Positions 8,344 to 16,932 are shown, numbered from the stretch's first letter. The stretch: DNA of 30,574 bases from Firmicutes bacterium UBA4996 (GCA_002396805.1 DGYW01000062.1:31612-62185), one strand, 5' to 3'. Numbers and translations are program-made. The notes: generated from the sequence alone by a model not told the origin.

Positions 8344-9561
8344 ATGGCAGTCATTGTACAAAAATATGGCGGTTCATCGGTAGCAGATACAGAAAAAATC
8401 ATGGCGGTTGCTCGACGCATTGTTGATACAGTGCAAGAGGGGCATCAGGTGGTGGCGGTTGTTTCAGCGCAAGGGAAGACAACAGACGCCCTAATCGCGC
8501 AAGCTAGGGCTATTTCACCTCAGCCACCTAAGCGCGAATTGGACATGCTTCTGGCCACAGGTGAGCAAGTTTCTATCGCACTTTTAGCTATGGCAATCAA
8601 TTCATTAGGTCAGCCTGTTATTTCCCTCACCGGGGCCCAGGGTGGGATCATGACAGACACTCAGCACACCAAGGCCCGTATTCGAATAGTTGATGGGACG
8701 CGAATTACCGCGGAACTCCAGAAAGGTCAAGTGGTGATTGTAGCAGGCTTTCAGGGCGTAACTACTACCAATGACATTACTACCCTAGGGCGGGGTGGCT
8801 CAGATACTACTGCCGTTGCGGTAGCAGCCGCTTTGGGAGCAAACGTGTGTGAGATCTACACAGACGTTGAAGGGGTCTATAGCGCCGATCCTAGAATCGT
8901 TCCCCAGGCCCGCAAGATCGAAGAGGTCGACTACAGTGAAATGTTGGAATTAGCTTCTCTAGGGGCCATGATCCTCCAACCACGTGCGGTTGAAGTGGCG
9001 GCCATTTATGGAGTGCCTATTCATGTCCGTTCTAGTTTTTCCAAAGCATCTGGAACCATTATTAGAGAGGTGAATTTAGTGGAACGGGAAATTGCGGTTA
9101 CCGGTGTAGCATCTGATGAGAATTGTGCTAAGATTACTTTAGTTGGCATTCCTAACGACGTGAATGTTTTATACCACGTTTTCTCCTCCCTTGCTGCAGA
9201 AAGTATTAACGTAGATATGATTGTTCAGGCAGGGACGGTAGGAGAAATCACAGACCTTACCTTTACTGTAACTCAAGAAGAATTGGAGCCCGCCTTAGGA
9301 ACAATCGCCAAAGTACAAGGAGACCAAAAGTGGCAAGTGCTGTGTGACGAAAATGTGGCGAAGGTCTCGATTGTGGGGGCAGGGATGATGACTAATCCTG
9401 GAGTTGCCGCAGGTATGTTTGAGGCTTTGAATGCTGAAAATATTCCTGTTTTTGTGGTTTCCACGTCGGAGATCAAAGTATCCTGTTTGGTTCCTAGGGC
9501 AAATTACCAGCGTGCGGTCCAGGCCTGCCACAGAAAATTTGGTTTGGATTCAGCAAAATAG
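8344..9561 (+). CDS. lysC: Aspartate kinase
   Basis: It phosphorylates aspartate, the first step toward lysine/diaminopimelate, threonine and methionine. The 405-residue product has the amino-acid kinase domain with KYGGSSVAD at the N-terminus, GRGGSDTTAVAVAAAL and the YTDVEGVYSADPR signature. Two C-terminal ACT repeats (about residues 265–400) provide allosteric feedback sites. The length is that of the monofunctional class; there is no homoserine dehydrogenase part. It stands alone between the spoIVA terminator and a tRNA gene, with its own promoter. In a spore former it also feeds dipicolinate synthesis, but which branch controls this copy cannot be read here. Confidence 0.95.
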   Translation: MAVIVQKYGGSSVADTEKIMAVARRIVDTVQEGHQVVAVVSAQGKTTDALIAQARAISPQPPKRELDMLLATGEQVSIALLAMAINSLGQPVISLTGAQGGIMTDTQHTKARIRIVDGTRITAELQKGQVVIVAGFQGVTTTNDITTLGRGGSDTTAVAVAAALGANVCEIYTDVEGVYSADPRIVPQARKIEEVDYSEMLELASLGAMILQPRAVEVAAIYGVPIHVRSSFSKASGTIIREVNLVEREIAVTGVASDENCAKITLVGIPNDVNVLYHVFSSLAAESINVDMIVQAGTVGEITDLTFTVTQEELEPALGTIAKVQGDQKWQVLCDENVAKVSIVGAGMMTNPGVAAGMFEALNAENIPVFVVSTSEIKVSCLVPRANYQRAVQACHRKFGLDSAK

Positions 9562-9562
9562 C

Positions 9563-9591
9563 TTGCCTTTTTCCTCAGAACATGGTATTCT
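9563..9591 (+). promoter_or_regulatory. Promoter of tRNA-Pro
   Basis: TTGCCT (9563–9568), 17 bases, TATTCT (9586–9591); the tRNA 5' end follows 10 bases later. The -35 begins two bases after the lysC stop, and no terminator separates the genes, so read-through from lysC is also possible. Confidence 0.5.
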
Positions 9592-9601
9592 TTTATTGCG
9601 T

Positions 9602-9679
9602 CGGGGCGTGGCGCAGCTTGGCTAGCGCGCTACCTTGGGGTGGTAGAGGTCGCAAGTTCAAATCTTGTCGCCCCGACCA
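9602..9679 (+). tRNA. tRNA-Pro (anticodon GGG)
   Basis: A full cloverleaf can be drawn: acceptor CGGGGCG / CGCCCCG, D stem GCGC/GCGC, anticodon stem CTACC/GGTAG with loop TTGGGGT (anticodon 9637–9639), T stem GCAAG/CTTGT with loop TTCAAAT. The discriminator is A and CCA is encoded. G37 after the anticodon is typical of tRNA-Pro. It should read CCC and CCU. Confidence 0.96.
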
Positions 9680-9696
9680 TTTTTATTTCAAAAAGA

Positions 9697-9726
9697 CCTA
9701 CAGCAGAATGCTGTAGGATTTTTTTT
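9697..9726 (+). terminator. Terminator after tRNA-Pro
   Basis: Nine-base perfect arms CCTACAGCA / TGCTGTAGG with a GAA loop, then A and eight T. Confidence 0.93.
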
Positions 9727-9795
9727 AGCAGGAATCTCGCTTACTTATAGCAAATATTGTATGATGGAGCGTTGTTGCGGGAAGAGGTGGTACAA

Positions 9796-11157
9796 TTGCG
9801 GATAAAAACGCTTTTTTTGTTCCTTGTCTTGATCTTGCTGCCCAATATGGTCCAAGCGTCCCCATACATAGTTGTGGATGAACCAGACTTAGAGGGGACT
9901 GTCGTTCTTTTTGCGGATCTTTTTAGTCAAGGAGAGACTAACTGTCTTGTGGCGAAAGGTTCAACTGTTTCGTTACTAAAAAATGGGTTCAAAACCGAAT
10001 TGATCAACGACATTGTTGGCCAAATTTCTGCCTTAGCGGTTGGGGATGTAACTGGTAATCTCCGGAATGATCTCATCATTGGGACAACCAACGCTGGGGC
10101 CCTTTATTTCTACAAGGAGCAAAATGGGTACTGGGTGAGAGAAGGGCAACCTCTTTATCTCTGGGACACAATTCAGAAAATAGAAATTCACGATTTTAAC
10201 AATGATGGCTGGGGAGATGTGGTCGTCCTTACCGGGCAAGGTGAGGCACAGATTTTCCTTTCTTGGGAAGGTAAACTCTATCCATTTTGGAAGTCCCGGC
10301 CTAATCAGAAGATAACAGATTGGCAAGTGCTAGATGTGGACCAAGACGGTCTTGTTGATCTAATTTATGTGGTTCAGGCGGGTCAAGTAGGAGTCTTATC
10401 TTGGGACGATCAAGAATTCGTTACTCTCTGGGAAAACTATCCTTGGGGGCACATTGATAGTTTAGTGGTACTGCCACACCAAAACAATCCAGAGTGGTTG
10501 GTGATTACTAGTCAGAAGATACTGTATGGCTGGCGTTGGCGAGAGGGAGAGGTGGTAAGTAGCCGTCACTTTCACGGGGCGGAGCTGGGGGAAAGGGTTT
10601 TTTACATTCCTGGGCAGGGGCTTCTCAGCTCCTCCAAAAAAACGGGGATCTCCCTTTTTGAACTGAAGTCCTCCGGAATCTCCGAACTTTGGAGGGTTCC
10701 TGGCGTTTTTGCTAACCAGGCCTTTCACGAAGATGGAGGCTATTTATTTAGAGATGAAACCTTCAACTATTATCGCCTCGCTCAAGGAGATGATTCTTGG
10801 CGCATTTTCGTCAATGATCAGGACAGAACAGACGTAGTTCAGGTCTTGGAGTACGAGGACAAATTGTATTACAATCTGCAGGAGCTAGGCACAGAATTAG
10901 GTTTTCTTGTTTTGACGGGCAACTACTGGCATTTTCTAAAACAAGGGCAGTATCTTAGCATTGAGGCTGGCGCGGACGTTGTTCAAGTTGATGGACTTAA
11001 TATCCCTATTGCAAGCCCTATCGTGGAATGGAATGGTGCTCCTTATGCCGCAGCGGAGTTGTTACCACTCTTTGGTTGGTCAGTGGAGATCGATCAGGCT
11101 AGACAGCAGATCCTGTTGTATCCCAACTGGGGTTGGTGGTTGTCGAGAGACAAATAA
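9796..11157 (+). CDS. Secreted FG-GAP/VCBS repeat protein with stalk-type C-terminal domain
   Basis: About 453 residues. I choose TTG 9796 because GAGGTGG sits five bases before it and the product then begins with a clean signal peptide (MRIKTLFLFLVLILLPNMVQA). The body contains FG-GAP/VCBS-like repeats with calcium-type motifs DFNNDGWGD and DVDQDGLVD, plus a related GDVTGNLRND. The fold is probably a beta-propeller (about residues 25–310). The last ~110 residues (…VVQVLEYEDKLYYNLQELGTELG… to …GWSVEIDQARQQILLYP) resemble the copper amine oxidase N-terminal/stalk domain common in clostridial surface proteins. The function is unknown; an extracellular binding or scaffold role is likely. It stands alone, and no terminator is seen before the next gene. 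Confidence 0.7.
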   Translation: MRIKTLFLFLVLILLPNMVQASPYIVVDEPDLEGTVVLFADLFSQGETNCLVAKGSTVSLLKNGFKTELINDIVGQISALAVGDVTGNLRNDLIIGTTNAGALYFYKEQNGYWVREGQPLYLWDTIQKIEIHDFNNDGWGDVVVLTGQGEAQIFLSWEGKLYPFWKSRPNQKITDWQVLDVDQDGLVDLIYVVQAGQVGVLSWDDQEFVTLWENYPWGHIDSLVVLPHQNNPEWLVITSQKILYGWRWREGEVVSSRHFHGAELGERVFYIPGQGLLSSSKKTGISLFELKSSGISELWRVPGVFANQAFHEDGGYLFRDETFNYYRLAQGDDSWRIFVNDQDRTDVVQVLEYEDKLYYNLQELGTELGFLVLTGNYWHFLKQGQYLSIEAGADVVQVDGLNIPIASPIVEWNGAPYAAAELLPLFGWSVEIDQARQQILLYPNWGWWLSRDK

Positions 11158-11269
11158 GGTTTTCTGGTAAAAAAGCAGGAAACTATGGTGATCTTGTTGA
11201 ATTGATGCGTGGTATAAAATCTTGACTAATTTTTCTAACATGTAAGGTTCACTAAGAGGAGGAGAATGT

Positions 11270-13339
11270 GTGAAGAAATATGGGACAGATTTCTTACGTA
11301 ACGTGGCCTTGTTGGGCCATGGAGGTGCAGGCAAAACCTCACTAGCCGAGGCTATGCTCTTTGTTGCTAAGGGTATTAATCGCTTAGGAAGAGTGGATGA
11401 CGGTACGACTGTAATGGACTTTGATCCTGAAGAAACCCGTCGTCAGATTTCCATCAATACAAGCTTAGCTCCAGTAGAATGGAAAGAGCACAAGATTAAT
11501 GTCCTCGATACCCCCGGGTACTTTGACTTTGTAGGGGATGTTGTGGCAGCACTAACAGTGGCTGATTCAGCCTTGATGGTCGTATGTGCCTCATCCGGCG
11601 TCGAAGTTGGTACAGAAAAGGGTTGGGGATATTTAGAAGAAGCTGGTCTGCCACGCACCGTGTTCGTCAATAAGATGGAGAGGGAAAACGCTAATTTCCA
11701 AAAGGTTGTGGATGAATTACGCGATCATTTCGGTCCTAAGCTTGTTCCCATTCAACTTCCTATTGGTGAAGCTGAAACCTTTTCAGGGATTGTGGATCTT
11801 GTCAAAATGAAAGCCTATCTCAAAGATGGTAGTTCTTTTAAAGAAGCTCCAATCCCGGGAGACATGGAGGCTGTAGCGGAAGTAGCCCGCGAAGAAATGA
11901 TTGAAGCCGCCTCCGTAGCCGATGACGAGCTAATGATGAAATACCTAGAAGGCGAACAGCTAACAGATAAAGAAGTGGAGCATGCAGTGAAATTAGGAAC
12001 CCAAAGTGGTGAGATGGTGCCCATCTTAGTTGGTAGTGCCCAATCCACCTTTGGAATTGCTCAGCTTCTAGATCACATGGTTCACGGCATGCCCTCCCCT
12101 GCAAACCGCACCATGGTAGGCACCGATTCTAGTGGGCAAGAAGTAAAGATTCAAACTGAGGACAAGGAACTATCAGCACTCGTTTATAAGACCATGGCTG
12201 ACCCCTATGTTGGTAAACTAACTCTTTTCAGAGTGTTTTCTGGCACAATTCGTTCCGATAGTACAGCCTTTAACGTCCGGACGGGTAAAGATGAGCGCGT
12301 TGGACAATTGTTCGTGACTAAGGGTAAGGACCAAATTGCGGTCAGCGAGATTGGCCCTGGAGACTTAGGCGCCGTTGCCAAGCTAGCAGATACCACAACG
12401 AACGACACCTTGTCATCCAAGGATAAGAAAATTGCCATTAAGCCTATTGCTTTCCCGAAACCTACCATGACCATGGCTATTCAACCAAAGGCCAAGGGTG
12501 ATGAGGATAAAATCGGGTCTGGCCTGACTCGATTGTCCGAAGAAGATCCCACCTTTACTGTGGAAAAGAGTTTCCAAACTGGACAGAACCTAGTTAGTGG
12601 TATGGGAGATTTGCATCTAGAAGTAATGTCCAGCCGCTTACACAAGAAGTTTGGTGTAGAAGTAGAGCTAGACACTCCCATCGTGCCTTACCGTGAGACT
12701 ATTCGTGGTAGAGCTAAAGTGGAAGGTAAACACCGGAAACAATCTGGTGGGCGAGGCCAATTTGGTCATGTCTGGTTAGAGTTATCACCTGGTGATCCAG
12801 AGCACGAAGATCGCCTCGAATTCGTGGATGATATCTTCGGCGGTGCGGTGCCTCGTCAGTATATTCCTGCCGTAGAAAAGGGCCTACGAGAAATTCTTGA
12901 TGAAGGTCCCTTGGCTGGCTATCCTGTAGAGAACGTTCGGGTTTCCCTCTATGATGGTTCTTATCATGCGGTAGACTCCTCTGAAATGGCCTTTAAAATC
13001 GCGGCCGGAATGGCCTTTAGAAAAGGGTTCCTTGAATCTAATCCCGTATTACTTGAACCTATTATGAATGTGGAGATTACGGTTCCAGAAGCTTTCATGG
13101 GTGATGTTATGGGTGATATGAACAAAAAACGAGGAAGAATTCTCGGTATGGAGCCCCACGCTGGCATGCAAGTAATTCGTGTCCAGGTACCCATGGCTGA
13201 AATGTTCAAGTACGCCATTGACCTTCGCTCTATGACGCAAGGCCGTGGATCCTTTACTTCCGAGTTTAGTCACTATGAGGAGGTTCCTGCTCAAATCGCA
13301 GAACAGGTAATCGCGGAGAGCAAGAAAACAGAAGACTAA
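11270..13339 (+). CDS. EF-G-like translational GTPase (paralogue)
   Basis: 689 residues with the EF-G domain order: G domain (Walker A GHGGAGKTS at about 16–24, DTPGY, NKME), domain II, then III, IV (GRGQFGHVWLELSPG) and V. It differs from canonical EF-G, whose first loop reads AHIDAGKTT, and it is not next to rpsL/rpsG/tuf. This fits the EF-G-like bacterial subfamily (sometimes fusA2) found as an extra copy in many Bacillota. Its exact role (ribosome recycling, stress or another GTPase task) is unknown. GTG start with GAGGAGGAG upstream; an out-of-frame ATG at 11266 is not the start. A strong terminator follows. Confidence 0.88.
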   Translation: MKKYGTDFLRNVALLGHGGAGKTSLAEAMLFVAKGINRLGRVDDGTTVMDFDPEETRRQISINTSLAPVEWKEHKINVLDTPGYFDFVGDVVAALTVADSALMVVCASSGVEVGTEKGWGYLEEAGLPRTVFVNKMERENANFQKVVDELRDHFGPKLVPIQLPIGEAETFSGIVDLVKMKAYLKDGSSFKEAPIPGDMEAVAEVAREEMIEAASVADDELMMKYLEGEQLTDKEVEHAVKLGTQSGEMVPILVGSAQSTFGIAQLLDHMVHGMPSPANRTMVGTDSSGQEVKIQTEDKELSALVYKTMADPYVGKLTLFRVFSGTIRSDSTAFNVRTGKDERVGQLFVTKGKDQIAVSEIGPGDLGAVAKLADTTTNDTLSSKDKKIAIKPIAFPKPTMTMAIQPKAKGDEDKIGSGLTRLSEEDPTFTVEKSFQTGQNLVSGMGDLHLEVMSSRLHKKFGVEVELDTPIVPYRETIRGRAKVEGKHRKQSGGRGQFGHVWLELSPGDPEHEDRLEFVDDIFGGAVPRQYIPAVEKGLREILDEGPLAGYPVENVRVSLYDGSYHAVDSSEMAFKIAAGMAFRKGFLESNPVLLEPIMNVEITVPEAFMGDVMGDMNKKRGRILGMEPHAGMQVIRVQVPMAEMFKYAIDLRSMTQGRGSFTSEFSHYEEVPAQIAEQVIAESKKTED

Positions 13340-13352
13340 GTCCATCTATCGT

Positions 13353-13386
13353 ATGCAACCCCTGCTGGGGTTGCATATTTTTTTTT
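13353..13386 (+). terminator. Terminator after the EF-G-like gene
   Basis: Ten-base perfect arms ATGCAACCCC / GGGGTTGCAT around TGCT, followed by A and nine T. Confidence 0.95.
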
Positions 13387-13416
13387 GTCCAACATAGGTT
13401 GTAATGGGGTGATCTC

Positions 13417-13809
13417 ATGGGCAAGAAAATAGCCGAAAACAATAGAACTGGAGAAAATGTGCACGTTGTGGCCATCTTGCAGGGTTTGTTTATCACTTTG
13501 GTGCTTATCATCCTAATCTCTGCGGTCTTAACTCTACTAGTCTATTTCTCATCTTGGCAGATTAATCTGCGCCTGCTTAATCTCTTGGCCCATTCTAGTG
13601 TGATAGGAGGAGCTATTTGGGCTGGACGGCGTTCCGAACGCAACGCCTGGCTGCATGGAGTAGTGGTGGGGATGTTAGCTTTTCTCTTTTTGACGTGGAT
13701 GGGAGACGATCAAGGCCTCTTCGCTACTTGGCTGTGGTGGAAAAGGCTGTTGCGCATAGGTTTGCTAACAATGCTAGGAGGCATCTTAGGGGGTTTAACT
13801 ACGCACTAA
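13417..13809 (+). CDS. TIGR04086-type membrane protein
   Basis: 130 residues with four hydrophobic segments (about 20–45, 52–68, 78–95, 107–127) and short charged loops such as GRRSERNAWLHG between helices 2 and 3. This is the size and layout of the TIGR04086/YrzE membrane family of Bacillota, whose function is unknown. The ATG has GGGGTGATC upstream, a moderate ribosome site. The gene lies alone between a terminator and an inverted repeat. Confidence 0.65.
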   Translation: MGKKIAENNRTGENVHVVAILQGLFITLVLIILISAVLTLLVYFSSWQINLRLLNLLAHSSVIGGAIWAGRRSERNAWLHGVVVGMLAFLFLTWMGDDQGLFATWLWWKRLLRIGLLTMLGGILGGLTTH

Positions 13810-13863
13810 AACCTGAAAAAGAAGGCAATTTTCCGTGATACTAAGAGGACTATTTTCTCCGTT

Positions 13864-13895
13864 AGCGAAATTTACTAATATGCCGAAATTTCGCT
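13864..13895 (+). repeat. Perfect inverted repeat before the L,D-transpeptidase-like gene
   Basis: Ten-base arms AGCGAAATTT / AAATTTCGCT with a 12-base spacer end four bases before the GGAGG of the next gene. There is no T run, so it is not a classic terminator. It could be an operator or an mRNA hairpin affecting translation. Confidence 0.6.
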
Positions 13896-13910
13896 GATGG
13901 AGGAATGAGT

Positions 13911-14702
13911 TTGCACGTCATGAACACGAAGTATTTTCGCTTGTTTTTAGCTTTGGGAATCTTATTTACGTTAGGTACTAGCTTTGCTTTAGCCGGAATG
14001 GTTGCTGAAGCCGAAGGGGACTCCCTTACGGCCATTCTTGAACAAATCAAAGATACGATAATACTGGGCCAAGTCACTAAAGATACTCCAGCATATGATG
14101 ATTGGGCCACTGGCAAGAAAAGAATCGGTGAGTTTAGCCAAGGTGAAGCTGTTGAAATTATCCGAGATCGGGGCTTTGAATGGTACTACATTCGAGGCGA
14201 AGATGGCAGAGAAGGCTGGGTTTCGGTAGATAGCATTTGGATTCCTAGCGATCCCAAAACTAATACTGAGTGGTTGCCTAGTTTTGCTCTGGAGGCCTAT
14301 GTAAACTCCGAGGGTTTAGTTTCCAAAACGGATCAGCTTGTCTGGGTGGATCTTGATCGCCAATTAACCCATGTTTTCACAGGTAAGCAAGGTAGTTGGA
14401 AACTAAGACACACCATGCCTAGCTCTACTGGAAAAAATGTCTCTCCTACCCTCCGTGGAGTGCACGAAGTTGCAGAACGGGGAGACTGGTTTTTCACCGA
14501 ACGCCTAGCCCGTGGCGGACAAAATTGGGTACAATTTAGTGGACCTTATATGTTCCATTCACTTCCCATGGACAGGCAGAAGAACATTACAGACTACACT
14601 CTCCTAGAACGCAGATCCTCAGGTTGCATCCGCTTGTCGATGGAAGACAGCTCTTGGTTTTATTCGTTTATCAAACGTCGAACCACAGTATATGTAAATT
14701 AA
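13911..14702 (+). CDS. Secreted SH3–L,D-transpeptidase (YkuD-like)
   Basis: 263 residues. TTG 13911 is preferred because GGAGG (13899–13903) is seven bases away; the ATG at 13905 is too close. The N-terminus is a signal peptide ending ALAG. A short SH3-like segment follows (about residues 50–105: FSQGEAVEIIRDRGFEWYYI, then REGWVSVDSIW). The catalytic L,D-transpeptidase domain holds LVWVDLDRQLTHVF, MFHSLPMD (His) and SSGCIRLS, the nucleophile Cys in the expected SxGC-R context. Such enzymes make 3-3 peptidoglycan cross-links; in spore formers some modify spore wall. The His–Cys spacing is wider than in the textbook motif. Single gene with its own terminator. Confidence 0.85.
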   Translation: MHVMNTKYFRLFLALGILFTLGTSFALAGMVAEAEGDSLTAILEQIKDTIILGQVTKDTPAYDDWATGKKRIGEFSQGEAVEIIRDRGFEWYYIRGEDGREGWVSVDSIWIPSDPKTNTEWLPSFALEAYVNSEGLVSKTDQLVWVDLDRQLTHVFTGKQGSWKLRHTMPSSTGKNVSPTLRGVHEVAERGDWFFTERLARGGQNWVQFSGPYMFHSLPMDRQKNITDYTLLERRSSGCIRLSMEDSSWFYSFIKRRTTVYVN

Positions 14703-14714
14703 CTAGGCCTGATT

Positions 14715-14745
14715 AACCCCCGTTCACTAATGTGAGGGGGTTTTT
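14715..14745 (+). terminator. Terminator after the L,D-transpeptidase-like gene
   Basis: AACCCCC / GGGGGTT arms with an inner CAC/GTG extension, followed by TTTTTGTTTT. Confidence 0.85.
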
Positions 14746-14768
14746 GTTTTGAGCAGGGATAGTCCTCG

Positions 14769-14803
14769 CCTTAGAGAATCTCTAAGGTTAGAACTAATTC
14801 TAA
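14769..14803 (+). promoter_or_regulatory. Two adjacent dyads before the MATE gene
   Basis: CCTTAGAGAATCTCTAAGG (14769–14787) is a perfect palindrome with nine-base arms. One base later TTAGAA-CTAA-TTCTAA (14788–14803) forms a second. Neither has a T run, so they are probable repressor sites controlling the transporter. Confidence 0.5.
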
Positions 14804-14833
14804 TACATTGACGAAAAGGAAGAAAAACCAAAC

Positions 14834-16207
14834 ATGCTCTCACGAACACATGATTTAGACATGGTAAATGGTCCTCTCTTTGGCAAGATCTTAATTTTTG
14901 CTTTGCCAATCATGGCCATGAACATTCTCCAACTCCTATTCAATGCTGCTGACATGGTTGTAGTAGGACGCTTCTCCGGTAGTGAAGCTTTGGCTGCAGT
15001 AGGCGCCACTGGCTCCCTAATTAATCTCATCGTTAACCTCTTTATGGGCTTGTCGGTTGGAACCAGTGTTGTGGTGGCTCAAGACTATGGTGCTCGGAAG
15101 GTGGAGGAGATTAGGCAATCTGTCCACACCTCCATTACTGTTAGTATCATCGGTGGGCTAATTGTGACTGTTGCAGGAATAGTGCTTTGTAGGCCACTTC
15201 TGCAGTGGATGGGTACTCCCGATGATATCATTCATCTTTCCGAGCGTTACATGAAGATCTACTTCCTAGGAATGCCTGCCAGTATGGTTTACAACTTTGG
15301 AGCAGCCATTTTAAGGGCGGTTGGTGATAGCCGGCGCCCCATGTATTTTCTAACTATTTCTGGGATTGTTAATGTGATATTCAACTTATTTTTTGTTATG
15401 GCGCTCCACATGGGTGTTGCCGGTGTTGCTTGGGCTACTGTTATTTCCCAATACCTGGCCATGGTATTAATCATGGTATGTCTCGCTAGAAATGAGGGAG
15501 CCTTGCGTTTTTCCATCCATAGGCTCGGAATAGATGGAACAAAATTAAAGGAGATCGTGAGGATTGGCTTGCCTGCAGGTCTTCAAGGATTGCTATTTTC
15601 AATCTCTAATGTTTTAATTCAATCTGCTGTGAATTCCTTTGGCTCTGTCATGGTGGCTGCCAGTGCCGCTTCTGGTAATGTGGAGGGCCTGATCGGAACC
15701 ACCATGAACTCATATTACAATGCTGCCATCACCTTCACCGGCCAAAATATGGGTGCCAAGAAGTATGATCGGATTGATAGTATTGCTAAAGTAGTTACCA
15801 TCTTGATCTTTGCCACCTGGATCGTGGTGGGAGGAGGGATTCTCCTCTTTGGTAGACAGCTCTTGAGTCTTTACACCACCAACCCAGAAGTTGTGGAGTT
15901 AGGCTTGTTACGTCTGAAGGTAATGATGTCCCTTTACTTCTTAGGAGGGATCATGAACGTATTCCCCGGTTTGACTAGGGCTATGGGGTATTCTATACTC
16001 CCGATGCTTTCGACTTTGTTTGGAGCCTGTATCATGCGGATTGTTTGGCTGGCCACTGTTTTTACTTGGTATCCAACTGTCATGGGCCTTTTTCTTTGCT
16101 ATCCTGTAACTTGGGGTATCGCCGGATTAGGTCAGGTCGCCAGTTTCTTCTATGCACGTAAACAGGTTCGCCTGCAAAATGTCGGAGAGGCGACTCTGGC
16201 CCAATAG
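14834..16207 (+). CDS. MATE family multidrug/cation exporter
   Basis: 457 residues with about 12 membrane helices in two homologous halves. Typical MATE sequence is visible: PIMAMNILQLLFNAADMVVVGRF near the N-terminus and AILRAVGDSRRPM before the middle loop. The second half starts around KEIVRIGLPAGLQGLLFS and includes TGQNMGAKKYDR. These transporters use Na+ or H+ gradients to export cationic compounds; the substrate cannot be told. AAGGAAG lies about 11 bases before the ATG, a rather long spacing. Two palindromes in the leader suggest repression, though no regulator is directly adjacent. MarR and AraC-type genes lie downstream. Confidence 0.9.
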   Translation: MLSRTHDLDMVNGPLFGKILIFALPIMAMNILQLLFNAADMVVVGRFSGSEALAAVGATGSLINLIVNLFMGLSVGTSVVVAQDYGARKVEEIRQSVHTSITVSIIGGLIVTVAGIVLCRPLLQWMGTPDDIIHLSERYMKIYFLGMPASMVYNFGAAILRAVGDSRRPMYFLTISGIVNVIFNLFFVMALHMGVAGVAWATVISQYLAMVLIMVCLARNEGALRFSIHRLGIDGTKLKEIVRIGLPAGLQGLLFSISNVLIQSAVNSFGSVMVAASAASGNVEGLIGTTMNSYYNAAITFTGQNMGAKKYDRIDSIAKVVTILIFATWIVVGGGILLFGRQLLSLYTTNPEVVELGLLRLKVMMSLYFLGGIMNVFPGLTRAMGYSILPMLSTLFGACIMRIVWLATVFTWYPTVMGLFLCYPVTWGIAGLGQVASFFYARKQVRLQNVGEATLAQ

Positions 16208-16215
16208 ACCAGGAC

Positions 16216-16251
16216 CGCTCCATCCCATAATATCGTGCACAGAATATTGGG
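16216..16251 (+). repeat. Imperfect dyad before the GyrI-like gene
   Basis: CCCATAATAT and AATATTGGG flank CGTGCAC, giving a partly paired hairpin with one bulge. It could be an operator or a weak terminator for the MATE gene, but lacks a T run. Confidence 0.25.
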
Positions 16252-16298
16252 CACTCGGCTCCAACATCTGGTAGGGTGGTGGTGAAGGGGGTAGTGAG

Positions 16299-16790
16299 GT
16301 GGAACCGCTCAAGGACTTGAATGCAGCATTACGATACGTGGAAGATAACCTCAGAGAGGAAATTAATTTCCAAGACATATCAAGAATTGCTCAAATGTGG
16401 GAGAGTCTGGACGAGAGGAACATTCAACAACTTAAAGTACTTTCTAATCTAGAGCCGGGGGGACTGATTCAGGCGTCCATAAACTTCGATGAAGGTCGGA
16501 TGGAAGAGAAAGGATGTCTGGATCATTATATTGGTATAGCAACGACACAGGGTTGCCCAGAGGTGTTTGCCGAACTCAAGGTGCAAACGGGCACTTGGGC
16601 AGTATTTACTAGCGTTGGGCCCTTTCCCGATACCCTACAAACCACCTGGGGACGAATTTATGCTGAGTGGTTGCCTTCATCTAAGTACGAAGTGGTGCCT
16701 GGACCAGAAATTCTGTGGACTGATACTAAAGACACAGCTTCCCCCGATTTCCATAGTGAAATTTGGTTACCAGTAAGGAAAAGAGCCTAA
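16299..16790 (+). CDS. AraC/GyrI-type protein with internal deletion
   Basis: 163 residues. The first ~30 (MEPLKDLNAALRYVEDNL, then EINFQDISRIA) are the start of an AraC helix-turn-helix domain. The sequence then jumps at QMWESLDE into the middle of a GyrI-like effector-binding domain, which continues to the end (GGLIQASINFDEGRMEEKG, LDHYIGIATT, TWAVFTSVGPFPDTLQTTWGRIY, GPEILWT, EIWLPV). In full-length relatives of about 290 residues the DNA-recognition helices and the start of the effector domain lie between these points, so roughly 130 residues appear lost in frame. DNA binding is unlikely to survive. GTG start with a GGGGG stretch upstream. It is either a decaying gene or a ligand-binding remnant. 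Confidence 0.7.
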   Translation: MEPLKDLNAALRYVEDNLREEINFQDISRIAQMWESLDERNIQQLKVLSNLEPGGLIQASINFDEGRMEEKGCLDHYIGIATTQGCPEVFAELKVQTGTWAVFTSVGPFPDTLQTTWGRIYAEWLPSSKYEVVPGPEILWTDTKDTASPDFHSEIWLPVRKRA

Positions 16791-16807
16791 CAATGGTAGT
16801 GGTAAGC

Positions 16808-16843
16808 AAACTCCCGTCTCGGAAAGAAGGGGGTTTATTTTTT
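16808..16843 (+). terminator. Terminator after the GyrI-like gene
   Basis: AAACTCCC / GGGGGTTT (one G·U) with a 13-base loop, followed by ATTTTTT. Confidence 0.7.
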
Positions 16844-16849
16844 GCTCTT

Positions 16850-16884
16850 TACTACTTGACACGTAGTACGTAAGGCGATATAAT
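16850..16884 (+). promoter_or_regulatory. Consensus promoter with overlapping dyad, padR unit
   Basis: TTGACA (16856–16861), 17 bases, TATAAT (16879–16884): both boxes are perfect consensus. The inverted repeat TACTAC-N7-GTAGTA (16850–16868) brackets the -35 box. A related partial repeat, TTACTACG…CACGTAA, lies just downstream of the -10. Autoregulation by the PadR protein is the obvious reading. Confidence 0.8.
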
Positions 16885-16932
16885 TCAAACATGCGTTACT
16901 ACGCTACACGTAATAGAGTTAGGGGGATTTCA

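Noticed and set aside
9431..9625. Open frame running from lysC into the tRNA
   Set aside because: It overlaps the conserved end of aspartate kinase and the tRNA-Pro gene.
1695..13848. TTCCGTGATAC occurs after the rpsA stop (1697–1707) and after the TIGR04086 gene (13831–13841)
   Set aside because: Only two copies of 11 bases in unlike contexts; no function suggested, and chance or composition can explain it.
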